A stretch of 64,000 bases of DNA from contig BCGN01000007.1 of NCBI GenBank assembly GCA_001599295.1, positions 384,433-448,432 on the forward strand, given 5' to 3'. Below, piece by piece: positions 42,384 through 54,576 of the stretch. The first letter of the stretch is position 1. Every line of letters begins with the position of its first letter. The notes below the pieces were generated by a model. It made no database searches and was not told the DNA's origin. It worked only from the letters and a program-made list of their open reading frames with translations. The stretch is from Sporopachydermia quercuum. Taxonomy: Eukaryota > Ascomycota > Sporopachydermiomycetes > Sporopachydermiales > Sporopachydermiaceae. The translations under genes were made by a program, and so were the position numbers.

Positions 42384-43332
42384 TTGATATATTTAATTAT
42401 TACACCAGATATCAGGACTAAACAATAATATATGAAGAAAAAATTCCACATTGGTAAACCATTACAAATCATACTCAATTATCTTCTCCCTTCTCCTCCT
42501 TTCTGATCCCTTATCTGTACATCATCTCATATGACAAGCGCCTTAACTCTACCTCACAACTTCCTGACATACCCCTCTGAATCGTGACCTGCACCAACTT
42601 GTCATCTTCTGTCCTGGCCCATAATCAATACCAACAAACAACACATCTTCAATAAGCAACATCCACACTTGATCTGATCAAATCATCCTAGTTTTACCTT
42701 TGATTCCTATGCTCATAACGGCTGCAAGCTCTCCAAGTTTTCACATTAGTAATTAGTCATCATCAATCAGTTTATTCAGTTGATTGGTTATTAGTGTGGA
42801 TTGTTTGTTTAGTATTTGTGTTTGTGTTGTTTTGTTATTTGTATCCTGATTTAGTTGACACAAGTCTTAACTCAATCACAAACCANAGTACAGTTTATAT
42901 CGCCAGTATTCTTTCTGTTGATCTATCAGTCATCAACAAATACTCAAACATTTTCTCCTTATATAGCGCTGAATCAACAGTCGAATTGGCTTGTTAAGCT
43001 TGCTGTTGACGTGTCAAGACTTATAAATCTATTGGACTAACCTAGACCACTGGCAACCTGTCTGGCCATCTGAGAAGCTGCATAAGTAGCTCTAACACCA
43101 ACATCAACAGCACCAACAGCATCAATTGCATCAATTGCATCAATTGCACATCAACACCGTGTGATACGTTCTTATGGTGCCATTGATTCTTTGTGACTGC
43201 TGTTCGCTCTAGTAATCTGATCACGAGGTAGTTCAGGGTATTCGATTCTCAATTGTGCTGTCGTTCACGAAGCAAGTTCGCACTAATTTTTAGCTGTCTA
43301 GTTTCTAATTCTCATTGCAACTTACATTCACA
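42384..43332. other. PKC1 promoter and leader region
   Basis: 950 bases. The first 300 are pyrimidine-rich on the plus strand. A 9-base repeat GCATCAATT occurs three times in tandem at 43119-43145. Antisense frames across this repeat are artefacts. Confidence 0.55.
43119..43145. repeat. Tandem 9-base repeat, three copies, in the PKC1 leader
   Basis: GCATCAATT repeated three times without a mismatch, about 190 bases before the PKC1 ATG. Confidence 0.8.
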
Positions 43333-45619
43333 ATGTCAGGACAACAATCAACCGATGAATTGATCCGCGAGATCAACCAGAAAATAGTCAAACAGAAAAA
43401 CATCATTGTTGCGGCAAGAAGCATGCAGAAAATATCTTCTCAGTCTTCTGATGTCGGTGCAAGATTCGCTACAACCATTGCCGAGTCAGAGAACGTGATC
43501 CAGTACTTAGAATCTACATTGCAATCTCTCAAGCTGGAACAAAAAGTTGCTGTTGAAGGAGACAGCTCGAACAACAGCCAAGGTATCAATGACAACAATG
43601 GTGCTAAACCTGGAGATAGAACTAGTACAGGGTCTACCCAATCAAGCACTACTCTGGGTAGTACATCCAATGGAACCTTTGCTGCCTCTAGAACGAAAAG
43701 CAGAGATGCTTTAGCGCCTAGTTACTCCCGGTTACAACTCTTGAAACAGGACTGTCCGTCGTTAGGCCAGAAAATCCAGCTGATGCTTCAAATTCTTGAA
43801 TTCAAACTTTCGGTAGAAGAACAGTACAAAGTAGCGAACGAAAGAATGGCTAAACTGTATAGACTAGAAGGCGATAAACAAAGTAGCTCTCTGGCAGATA
43901 ATGGTATTCTTGAAAGTACTGAAAAAATTAAACTGTTGAAGAAAGCAGCAAGAAAATACCAACTGATGCGTGTTGGAGATTANGGTATAGAATCAGATGA
44001 ATCAAGAGATAAAGTACGGCAAAGACCATTGTCTGGTAAACTTCATGTTTTTGTACACAGTATCAAAAGTGTAGAACATTTTTCAACATCTTCTGCAAGG
44101 AAAGGTGAAGCTGTTCTACAGATCAAGGTCGATAATAAGTCTTACCGTACGAGGCCAACTAAGAGCGATACTTTCAATGAGGAATTTGATATCCAAGTCG
44201 ATAAAGCTAACGAGATTGAGCTCACAGTGCTGGATAAAACAGAAGATGGATACTATCCAGTTGCCATGACATGGATATTACTATCTGACATTGCCGAGGA
44301 ACTACGTAAACTGAAAATAGCTCAAGATGCGTCATCTGGTTGGGTTTCTGCCGACCGCATGAAGGGAATGAACCAAGCGGTTGCAGGAGGAACTGCTACG
44401 GCAAACTCTTATAGCACGAACGTGCCATATGGCCAACCGGCCATAGGCAACTCTGCTGGTGTACCAAACGCTTCCGCTGTTCCTCTTAGTGGCCCTCAAC
44501 CCTCAGGAACGTCTGCAACCTCGGGAGTTGCAGTATCAACGTCAGTGATTCTATCATTAGAACCAGCAGGACTTGTTTCTCTCACGTTCTCTTTCAACAA
44601 GGCAGAAGCACGCAATAAAAGAAGAGACGCCCTGGGAGCTCTAGACCGTCATGGTGCTATTAAGAAACGTAACGAGGAAGTTTACGAACAGCACGGGCAT
44701 AAATTCATCCAACGCAACCTCTACAATGTTGTTTGCTGTGCCATGTGCGGAGACTTTTTGGGCTCTTCAGGATTCCAGTGCGAAGACTGTCGTTTAATGT
44801 GCCATAAGAAATGCTATACTAAATGTATCACCAAGTGCATCTCAAAGTCAAGTGTAGATGTTGATCCAGACGAGGAAAANCTAAACTATCGAATTCCTCA
44901 CAGGTTTGAAGTGTTCGCCAACAAAGGTACGAAATGGTGTTGTCATTGTGGTTATATTTTACCTTGGAGCAAGAAGTCTGTGCGGAAGTGTGTGGAATGT
45001 GGTGTGATGTGTCATGCGAACTGTGCGCATTTGGTGCCAGATTTGTGCGGAATGTCTATGGAGAAAGCTAATGAGCTGCTGAGCACAATCCGAGCTACCA
45101 ATGAACAGAAACATGCTATGCAACGTCGGAGACAGATCGCCGAAAGCAAAGCTGCTCCGCAGCAACAGAGGCAGTATAAAGGTTTATCTGAAGCGCCTAA
45201 ACAACAATATGGTTATCCTAATGAACACATTCAGGCTCAGGTTCAGGTTCCAGTTCAAGCCCCGACTCCTACCTACCCACAGGCGCAAAGTAATGTCCGT
45301 GGCCAGCCTCCTGCCCAACAGAACCATCAGGATGGCCATTTATCAACTAACCATTTAGACGCAGTAAATGGGCTAGGAGTAGCAAAAACACCAGTGTATT
45401 CGGACTATACTCGTCGACCTCCAAACTATGATATGCGTAAAGCACCTCCCGGTCAACAACAGCAGCAACAACAGCAACTACAACAGCAGCAACAACAGCA
45501 ACAACAACAGCAACTCACTGATGGTTATTCTGAACAGCAGCAGGTGCCAAGGCCGCCACCGAAAGAACAGTATAGCAATGTTGCAACTGGTCTACGCTAT
45601 CAAACAGAGCAGCAGCAGC

Positions 45620-45683
<64 letters not shown>

Positions 45684-46845
45684 GCAACAGATTGTTACTT
45701 CCCTTGAGCAGAACGTTGATTTGGCGCGGGAACTTCGCGCCCAGCTTGCGCAGCACAACCAAATGGATATCATAGCACAAACTGATTCTACTTCTAGTAC
45801 TAGTACAACCCATCAACATACAAAATCCCGGAGAAGGAAACGAAAGATTGGGTTGGATGATTTCCAGTTTCTAGCTGTTCTCGGTAAAGGAAATTTCGGG
45901 AAAGTCATGCTTGCAGAATCCCGAAGCTCAAAACAACTATGCGCCATTAAAGTCCTCAAGAAGGATTTCATCATCGACAACGATGAAGTTGAAAGCGCCC
46001 TCAGCGAGAAAAGAGTGTTCCTTATCGCGAATAAAGAACAGCATCCTTTCCTATTGAACCTCCATTGCTGTTTCCAAACCGAAAACAGAATCTACTTTGT
46101 AATGGAGTACATCTCAGGCGGAGATCTCATGTGGCATATTCAGAAAGAACGTTTCACTCCTCGCAGAGCTCAATTCTACGCCGCAGAGGTTCTATTAGCA
46201 CTGAAATACTTCCATGAAAACGGTGTCATCTATAGAGATCTCAAGCTGGATAATATCTTATTGACACTTGACGGACATATCAAAATAGCTGATTATGGCT
46301 TATGCAAAGAAAACATGGGCTACGGAGAAACCACAAGAACTTTCTGCGGTACACCAGAATTTATGGCCCCAGAAATTCTCAGTGAACAACGATATGGTAA
46401 AGCGATTGACTGGTGGGCTTTTGGAGTGCTGTTGTATCAAATGCTATTAGGACAATCTCCATTCAAGGGAGATGATGAAGAAGAAATCTTTGATTCCATC
46501 CTGACAGATGAACCATTATATCCTATTCAAATGCAAAGAGATGCTGTGTCAATCCTACAAGGGCTTTTAACCAGAGACCCTGAAAGGAGATTAGGAGCAA
46601 GCGAAAGAGACGCAGCAGAAATTCAGGAACATCCTTATTTCAGTAATATCGATTTTAACGAAATGCTGGCTCTGAGAGTCCCACCACCTTATATCCCTGA
46701 GTTCAATGGACCATTGGATATCTCACATTTTGATGAAGAGTTCACAACAGAAGCACCTAAACTGACCCCAGTGAATTCGGTGCTGAGTCCAGATAAGCAA
46801 GAGTATTTCAGGGGATTTTCGTATGTTAATGAGAACTTGGTTTGA
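43333..46845 (+). CDS. PKC1: Protein kinase C Pkc1
   Basis: The AGC-family kinase heading the cell wall integrity MAP kinase cascade, activated by Rho1. From ATG 43333 it has 1170 residues (1151 in S. cerevisiae). In order: two HR1 Rho-binding coiled coils (about 5-65 and 135-190), a C2-like domain (about 232-345), two C1 zinc fingers (about 455-505 HKFIQRNLYNVVCC..., and 520-570), a Gln-rich linker with tracts at 708-727 and 760-786, and a kinase domain from about 843. Key residues are glycine loop GKGNFG (851-856), K873, catalytic D969 in YRDLKLDN, DYG at 987-989 (Tyr in place of Phe, as in fungal Pkc1) and T-loop T1003 in TFCGTPE. The C-terminal FRGFSYVNE hydrophobic motif is present. N bases hit residues near 217 and 516; codon TAN at 43981-43983 is presumably Tyr. 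Confidence 0.96.
45454..45690 (+). repeat. CAA/CAG repeat tracts encoding polyglutamine in PKC1
   Basis: The first tract (45454-45513) encodes Q8-L-Q11. The second (45610-45690) encodes 27 consecutive glutamines, mostly CAA with CAG at both ends. Such runs are prone to length change. The antisense poly-Leu frame is an artefact. Confidence 0.95.
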
Positions 46846-49149
46846 ATGGAAATTGATTGATCTTTTTGTCCTGGTTGTCTTTTGGTTGTCAGAGATGTGC
46901 TGTTAGAGTATGAATAATAGTGTGGAGTGGTTTCTCTTCAGAGTGTGTTTTGTTCCTGTTGTTTATAATTAGTGGTAGAATGATGATGATGTCGCTGATT
47001 GACTGCAAAACGGATATTCATATTTGTTGTTTCTAATTGATATGCAGAGATGATAGCGTTCTATGAGTAATGCTGAATTATAACTACTAGCTGTGTTGCA
47101 TTTATTTCTAATATACAACTATTGATTTTGATTGTCTTAATAAACTGAATAGTTGATGGCAATGCAATGAGAGTACATGTTTGAAACCGTGATGGTATTT
47201 ATTAGCTGTCCATGTGTAAAGGTCTCATTCATCTCTCATATGCTCAGCTACTTAGAAATATTTGATTGCGTTCTTTTATCTAACCGAGCATCGATACATT
47301 GATTTACCATTAGGAAAGCATTTTCCTTTGTATCTGATAGAATGTTTTGATCAACATGTTTCGGCCATCACTCCTTCCTTTCTTACTGTTATATCTTTTT
47401 ACAACAGTCTGGCGTGAGATTAATCATCTGCAAAAAGATTATTGTGAGGTTTGATGATGGATGGTTGTTTATTGACAATGNGAATGCAATAGCACGGCAA
47501 CAATGTTGATGTTCATCACGTTGATGATGTTCATTTCAATTCCGTTCGTCTCTCATCGCTCTTGAAGGTAATCATATCACAAACTGGTTTAGGCGATGAA
47601 ATCAAGTTTCAGCACAATCGAACTGTACGGTCAATAGCTAGTCAATCAGTTGTAGGCTGACATATGGATATGGATATGGATATGGTATTCTACATAACTT
47701 TATGGCATTTTATTGTATTGTCTATACAATGGCAGAACAGAGATAACCATTAATACCGTCAGAAAAGTTAGAGCGTTTGATTTGATGATAATGAAAGATA
47801 AGCTCGATTCGAATTACTAGCATCTATTGCTGTCAATAATGATATTATNAACTAGATAACTACCTTGTTTTTATTATTGTATTTGGCCAAGCTATATTAC
47901 CTTCGAGTTGATGTTGTTAAGCATTTAAAATGAAATTCCAATAGATATTACTACACTCATAATTATAATCCTTATGATGAAAATTATAGTACATCCCGGG
48001 ACATTCATCAAAGCATTCCTTGAACTGAGGTGTCTTCAAACGCAGGAACATATTTTAAAATGAGNGAATAGGAATCAGGATTGATAGCGACGTTTTCGTT
48101 CCAAGATAGAGCTGTCGATAGGGGCGTTGATGTCTAAGAAATAAAAAATAAGAATCAAGGATTAAGGATCAAGGATTAAGGAATATGAATTTGAATCAGA
48201 AGCAGGAAACAGGAAACAGGAAACAGGAATATAAAAAAAAAAACGAATCCGAGTATCCTGGTGTTCTTATTGGTGACCTGGGTTAGGTGTTGATCNGTTT
48301 ATGGCATTTATGGCATTTTGTTAGAGTAGCCAACAGTTGGAACTTTTGCAATTCTCTGTTACTACTGTTCATTACTACAGAGATTTGATAGAATAGAAAT
48401 AATCAATATATAATGTAATTCTTATTAGTAAAATAGTAACATTAGGACTGCCAATGTTATTTTATTCCGGTACATGTTATTCGATTAATAATGCCGTTGG
48501 AAGACGAGATTGTCCTGTTATTTGCTTTCAGTACTGTCCGTTCCATTCCGTTTTCCGAGCTTTCTTGGTTAAATGTGGCTATCTAAACATTAAACTTGGA
48601 TGTTAGCCACATTTGACTACGAGAGCTACTTGACTACCAACCAACTTAGTTATGCGGGTTACCCAATTGGGAAATTGCAATAGTATTTAGACATTTTCGG
48701 CTGAAGTGGGTCCGATTACTCTAGTTCCGACATTTTCGTCTCTTACTCCTACGGTAGACTCTAACTCTTTGTAGCCATTTCAGCCATTTCAGTCGGTCTC
48801 AGCCACACTTTATCCCTACAATTCACAAACTATTCCCGATTCATACACCTAAAACAAAACTCTATTCATAATTTAACCATATCCATAAACCCTAAAAACA
48901 TATAACCATTTCTATCCGCATTGTATCTGTATATAAACATAAAAAAAGCATAACTGTGTAAAGCCGCTTTCAATATCTTCCGTTCCCTGATCCCATTGGT
49001 AGCTCAGCTAAGCAAAATCATATAATCATTCCTAAATTAAGCGAATTTTCTTCCTATTTAGACAATCAAATCGCCACACTTGTTCATATTCCAAAATACA
49101 CCTAACTTTAAATCATTAACTTTCGTTGTCTTTCTATCTCTAATTTAAC
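46846..49149. other. Convergent 2.3 kb between PKC1 and the STD1/MTH1 homolog
   Basis: No gene is seen. Simple repeats include ATATGG x4 (about 47662-47685), ATTAAGGATCAAGG-type repeats (about 48159-48180) and AGGAAAC x3 (about 48204-48226). An 11-bp inverted repeat with a 22-base loop lies at 48571-48614. Ns are at 47481, 47849, 48064 and 48296. Confidence 0.5.
48571..48614. repeat. 11-bp inverted repeat
   Basis: AAATGTGGCTA and its exact reverse complement TAGCCACATTT separated by 22 bases, in the space between two convergent genes. Confidence 0.7.
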
Positions 49150-50265
49150 CTAATTCCCATCCGGTTGCCAATCTAGCCCCATTCGGGCATAAAGGTGGCT
49201 TTGTACCCGAGCCCACACAGCTTGTTTTTCCTCTTTGGTCAATGCTGACCCAATCTTAGCTTTATTCTCCTGTAGTACACCACACTCCCGCTTATAATCC
49301 ACCCGGCACTGCGCCTCACATGCCAAATTTAGTAGATAATTCTCAATTATATTTCTCCATTCGGGTTTAGTTAAGAGCATACTACCCCGAAGTCCCACGG
49401 CTCTTCCACTTGAAATGTACCGAACTCTTGCCGTAGCTACTGTGTGCCGAGCCGTCTGATACCGGAAATCGTTACTAGGAAAATGCTCTCGGTAGATATT
49501 GGAATCTAATAAAGCGGAAATTATCTCGGCGTCGGAAGCATCCAGGGGTAAAACTGTAATATGGAATCCCGAAGAAGGTTTGAAAATGATTGGAAGCATG
49601 CCGTTCCATTCCGGAAGTAACGACGGTACTATCAGTAAAGACCGAATATCATTTAACTGCCAATCAATTAAATCTCGGTTCGTGAAAGCAGGCCGACCTT
49701 GAGGTGTAATTGGTGTAGAGGCAAATACATCCGCCGTGTACATATCAGAATAAACTCTAGGAAGTGCTTCTTCCAAAGTCAATAGTGTAGGCGAGGTCCC
49801 AGAACTCGCCGAAACGGCCGAAACGGCCGAAACTGCGGATCCTACTGAAGAAACCGAGCGGGTAGAGAAAATAGAATCCTGGGCGGTTGAAACTGTGGAA
49901 AATGTGGACAAAGAAGAAACCGGAATGAGATCTTCCATCATTTCGTAATCTGTGCCGACATTTTTATTGCTGTTCGTTATCTCTGTCTCTGCTTCTGTCT
50001 CTGTTTCTGTTGCCGATAACGCAAGCGGACTTCTCCCATGTCGAGAGTAAACGGTTTGAGACTTTAGTACCGCATAGGGAAGCCGGAACCCGGAGCTTTT
50101 ACTTTTCTTCCGTAGAAACCTCATCCCTCCAGCGCTTCCCGTCCCATTTGTCTGTGGCTCTTCTTGAATAGCCTGTAATTGTGTATGAACCTGTTGCCTG
50201 GCCTTTTGCACAAACTCCTTCGGCACATCCGAAGGCCCCCCGCGACCATACGGAGATATAAACAT
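49150..50265 (-). CDS. Std1/Mth1-type glucose-signalling regulator
   Basis: Homolog of the paralogs Std1 and Mth1, which bind Rgt1 and keep hexose-transporter genes repressed until glucose sensors (Snf3/Rgt2) and casein kinase trigger their SCF-mediated destruction. The 371 residues compare with 433-444. The N-terminus starts MFISPYGRGG (Mth1 starts MFVSPPP), then a Ser/Thr-rich variable region with a VSAVSAVSA repeat. The conserved half begins LEEALPRVYSDMYTADVF and includes DWQLNDIRSLLIV, TARHTVATARVR, KPEWRNIIENYLLNLACEAQCR and the C-terminus ARMGLDWQPDGN, all matching the family closely. The gene is intronless and more GC-rich than its neighbours. One copy is present here; whether it predates the Std1/Mth1 duplication needs a tree. 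Confidence 0.92.
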   Translation of the reverse strand: MFISPYGRGGPSDVPKEFVQKARQQVHTQLQAIQEEPQTNGTGSAGGMRFLRKKSKSSGFRLPYAVLKSQTVYSRHGRSPLALSATETETEAETEITNSNKNVGTDYEMMEDLIPVSSLSTFSTVSTAQDSIFSTRSVSSVGSAVSAVSAVSASSGTSPTLLTLEEALPRVYSDMYTADVFASTPITPQGRPAFTNRDLIDWQLNDIRSLLIVPSLLPEWNGMLPIIFKPSSGFHITVLPLDASDAEIISALLDSNIYREHFPSNDFRYQTARHTVATARVRYISSGRAVGLRGSMLLTKPEWRNIIENYLLNLACEAQCRVDYKRECGVLQENKAKIGSALTKEEKQAVWARVQSHLYARMGLDWQPDGN

Positions 50266-53200
50266 TGTTTTCTATGNACCGATAAATTCCTATGCAGATC
50301 CTCCGTGATGTCGGTTTATCCGCGTTTTATATGCTATTTGCTTTCCTGTTGTTGTTATGGAGTTGTTAGAATGCAATGTGGAACGACTTATTATGTAGAT
50401 TTGATAGAATAACTCATAGTTGCGCGTTGATGATAATTAAGTTGAATTTTAGTAGTTGTTTAAAAGGAAAGTGCGATGAAAGAGTACAAAATAGAGTAAA
50501 AATANTGAAATCACAGGAAATGAAAGGAGATGAATGGCAATAAAGGCTTTTTAATAAAGAACACAGATGATTGCTGGAGAGAAAGCGAAAGACATGTGAA
50601 AGAGACCCTTTAACCAGTGAGGAGGAGAAGGAAAATCTCAAGGGTCTAGATAAAGTTTTGTGGGCCGTATGATTGTGTTAAGGTTACGGTTAAGATTTGA
50701 TAATTATATAGTTAAGGTTTAATATAGGATCTGAGGTTTAATTTAGGCTAAAACTAAACCTTAAGTAATATGGATATGGGTGTATAGTTGGTTTAAGAGC
50801 ATTTGTCGCAACAATGAAATGGTAAAGGATGTGACAGACCCTTGTAAGTAGATCGATTTAATGGATGATTTATCGCGAATGATGGTAATAGACATAAATG
50901 GTAGGAATTACAAGGGAAGTAATTTTTTTCGTCTGAACAATCAGAAAACCATATCATGGCAACAACTGGCTAGAATAGAACCTAGTCAGTACTGAGGCTC
51001 GCATTTAACAGTAATATGATTAGAAATAGAGATTTTATAGAGGTGTCAGTACGGATAAGTGAAGTGTCAACGTTAGGTGTGTAAATATATCAGATAAGAA
51101 TAAATAGTAAACGAAACAATTAGTCCTTTATATAAATATACATGTTTATTGTATTCTATTCGATTCTTATTAGATATTCAATTCAATTTAACAACTGATC
51201 ATCTTTCATTATCGTCCTCTTTCTATTAAAGGAAGAAATCGGAAAAAATATACAATTTGGTTATTCCATACTAAATTACACTTGGACCAAGGATTAATTA
51301 TTTCTACGGAACAATGAAAAGGGTCTGAAACTTGGCTTATTACAAAGACTTATGATCCATGAGTGACTATTTTTAGCTGGCAGTGCTTTATAGCGAATTA
51401 ATGAACGAGACTTATGCAATTATGGAACCGGAAGAAATTAGTAATATAGTGAAAGCTGGATTCGAATACATGGATGGCGATTTGCTCAACGGATTAATAT
51501 TGGGATCCTGTAAATGGAACATAAGTAAGTATTCGGATCATTTCTAAGTAGTCATTGAAAAGTGCTTGTTTGTAGTAAGAATAAGTCGTCACATGACGTT
51601 TGGTGAGCATTGCAATTGAAATATTAATTGAATTTTAGTGATAAGCATTATGACTGTTTTCTATGTTTTCTATCAACATATTGATCTGCACAAATATTAA
51701 TACCTACGTCTAGCTTGACGTTAACTTTCTGGAAGGACAGTTCTCTGAACGGTATTTCTGAAGAGTAAGTTACTCTACAATTCTCACAAGGAAATGTTTT
51801 GTATAGGACTCCAGATCTCTCAGATTGATATCAGATCTTCATTCACCTGTTAGGTCGTTTTTCACTGTTATATTTTGAGTTTATATCATTTACCCTAACT
51901 AGTGATCTGAAACCTATTTTCATGTTTCTATGGACATTTGTTTCATAATAGTAATGTAAAAGTACACCTTTTGATGTGCTTTTTTAATCAACTCTACCCT
52001 AATTTAGGTTTGTGACTTCACTTCAAACGTCTCGTTTGCTATGGATTTTCAGGTCACTTGATAGAAACACTTGTTAGGACATGCCATGAGAAGAAATACC
52101 CTCGCTAATTGATGATATAATTTTACTCCACCCTTTTTTTATATAGCTATTAGAGCCTCAAAACCTCTATATTCAGTACATTACACTACAAACCTTCAGT
52201 GCATACAGCTCACCTGATTAAATTTCCAATTGCGTCTTGGCTGAAAGGCATTTTATAGTTCCCCAGGTTTTTCAATTCACCGAACACCTGGATTAAGGAA
52301 AGCAAACATTGAAGAAAGGATAATCTGGGTAAAGTTGTGGGGTGCGAACTACCTGAATGAACAGCCACTTGTTAGGAAACTCGAATGAAAAAAGTTAATC
52401 CGGAGACGTAAAGATTAAGGTTCGAACAAGATTTCACTAACCTTTCGGAAAATTATTATTTCTCCGAGATTTTCCTGAAATTGGCAACATCTAAACTTTA
52501 ATTTAATATCGTTCTAATCTCAGTCCCTAATGAAATGTCTTAATGTTGAAAGGAAANGAACGATAATACATATTCGGGTATATGACGATCCATATGAATA
52601 AGTAAGTGTAAATAAAATGTAGACTGTGGAGATGAACAACATTATTGATATAGGATTATCATTTGTATACGAAGAGGTCATACAAGCCTGTACTTGAATT
52701 AACTATCCTTTGGAATGTGGACTACTGATTAACTCTAAGAGCAAACAATCTGATTCCAATAGTTGATATTATCACAGCTGAATGGCTGTATACGTCCGTT
52801 GTTCATAATAATATTAATCTAACTAGCTTTATTGTCTTTCCAATTGAGTTGCTTAAGCAAAAAAGTAAAAATCAATTGCAAACTTTTATAATGTAGACGA
52901 GATAATCTTTTCATTCTATTAAAGTTTGTCTTCCAAGATTAAGAGTTTTTCCGAACTGAACTGAAAATGCTGCAAATCAGGACAAAAGACGGTTCCATTC
53001 GAAAACTCTATCTGATGAAAATATCCAGCCGGAGCTACGAGAACGTCTAGGGAAAGAGAAAAGGCGTATTGAATAATGCTTGGCTGTATGAAATACGTCA
53101 GAAAGTCTGGTGGTATAAGGAAGGTAAGCAATACTACATAAAAGGTATGTAGCGCACACACGTACGCACACACTCATGATAGCGCTGATTAGCACCACTT

Positions 53201-54482
53201 AGTGCCAAAAGTCTTTTTGTCTCTCTTACTATTCATGAATCGTTGATACTCATTATGTAAGAATAACAAAACCTCTGACTTCTAATTGGATTATCCTATT
53301 CAAACTNAAGTGAACCTCTTAGTTAGCCTGAAATGGTAACTTTGCAGCTAAAAAAGAGGTCCCTATCATATTTGAGTTCGGTCTTCTCTTCCCAGGCGAT
53401 GATTAATGAACAAACTTAGACGTTTCATTACACAATGAAACAGAAGGCGAATCCCCGTTAAGTACGCAGTTATTTAGCAGAAAATTTAGGATACACAGTA
53501 TCATCTAGATAAAGAATAGATTATTGTTAATGGCTTCCCGTAAATCCAAACTTATGCATGCAGCCGATTCAGTGAATAAGTATATATGGCAAGTATTCCA
53601 AATGAAGCCAAGTGAAGACAAATAAGATTTTAACTCAATCACACAGGTATAGATTTCCGATCGGTTAATTAATAAAGCGGTAACAAAAACAGTTCGAGAC
53701 AAATGTGGAGATACTATAAAGGATTTGGAATGAACTGGAGGAAACAAATGTCAGAAATATTGATCGAAGACGGATGCCGATCAAGAAGAAAGGAAGCTGC
53801 GAGACCCTTTTCTTTAATTTCCACTGTGTTCATTTCGACTAATCAAATTGTCTCTGATGGTCTCAATTCTATTGGTTGCTGGTATATAATGTTCATTATA
53901 GATGCTTCAATGATGAATGAATACATTGCATATTTTACTAAGTGTTGCTTTAGCATAAAGGAGATAGACTTCCAGACGTAATACTTCAACAAGTTCTTTT
54001 AACAATTGACATTAGTTTCTTGTGCTGACTCTGATATCAGAAATTATTGACAAATGATCATATGTTTCATGCTTACCTATCAGGATTTTGTTGTTCTGTT
54101 ATTCTTCAATACAGCTCCTCTTTTCTCATTTTATTTCCCCGTACTCAGTTTCACTCATCGCTCGGGTTAATTATGAGTGAGAAATCAAGGTTTAACTAGT
54201 TCCGGGTTAATTTGCATCAAATGCCGAAAAACATTTCCGAAAGAAAAACTACCAATAGAAGATAATCCGGTGAAGTACAGGGCCGGAATATTGTGATTGA
54301 TATTGATACTTCAATAATCCGATAAATACGTTTAAGTGGGATGATAGGAATAAGAAAAAAATAGTAATAATCTGAAAATGTGATTCCTCATAACTTGTTT
54401 GGAGAGAAACATAATTCCAAGAACCGAAAGTGACTTTATCAAAAAAAAAAAAAATTTAAATAAATAAATAATGGAAAAAAAG
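50266..54482. other. Gene-poor 4.2 kb upstream of the STD1/MTH1 homolog
   Basis: No gene is firmly supported. A candidate first exon begins at ATG 51401 and runs to a GTAAGT at 51525, but no convincing second exon was found. Purine-rich sequence at 52970-53150 and the ATG frames at 53530-53625 and 53703-53981 look partly coding but share no frame or family. A TTTCGGAAAAT...CTCCGAGA block is near 52443-52475. A 14-base A run lies at 54441-54454. Confidence 0.45.
54475..54481 (-). terminator. RNA polymerase III terminator of tRNA-Met
   Basis: A run of seven T on the tRNA strand begins one base past the 3' end of the tRNA. Confidence 0.85.
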
Positions 54483-54576
54483 TGCTTCGTGGGAGGATCG
54501 AACTCTCGACCTTCAGATCACACAGCTTAGTTTATACAGTATGAGACTGACGCTCTACCGACTGAGCCAACGAAGC
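54483..54576 (-). tRNA. tRNA-Met(CAT), elongator, with intron
   Basis: The minus strand gives acceptor GCTTCGT pairing with ACGAAGC and discriminator A, a D arm (GGCTCAGTCGGTAGAGC), anticodon loop CTCATAA after splicing, and T arm GAGAGTTCGATCCTC. The body closely matches the yeast elongator tRNA-Met. A 21-base intron (54539-54519) lies after position 37, the standard place for nuclear tRNA introns. There is no ATTGG-type acceptor or initiator-specific arm, so it is not the initiator. CCA is not encoded. Confidence 0.95.

Noticed and set aside
45592-45819. Antisense poly-leucine frame
   Set aside because: It is the complement of the PKC1 CAA/CAG tract.
52410-52445. GGTTCGAAC resembling a tRNA B box
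   Set aside because: The flanking sequence cannot form a cloverleaf and the box lacks the terminal CC.
52919-53198. Minus-strand frames and purine-rich plus-strand patch
   Set aside because: The minus frames start with GTG or are hydrophobic noise; on the plus strand all three frames look partly coding because of base composition, so none can be preferred.
53703-53981. 92-codon ATG frame
   Set aside because: Mixed composition, no recognisable family, no upstream promoter signs; about one such frame is expected by chance in this much AT-rich DNA.
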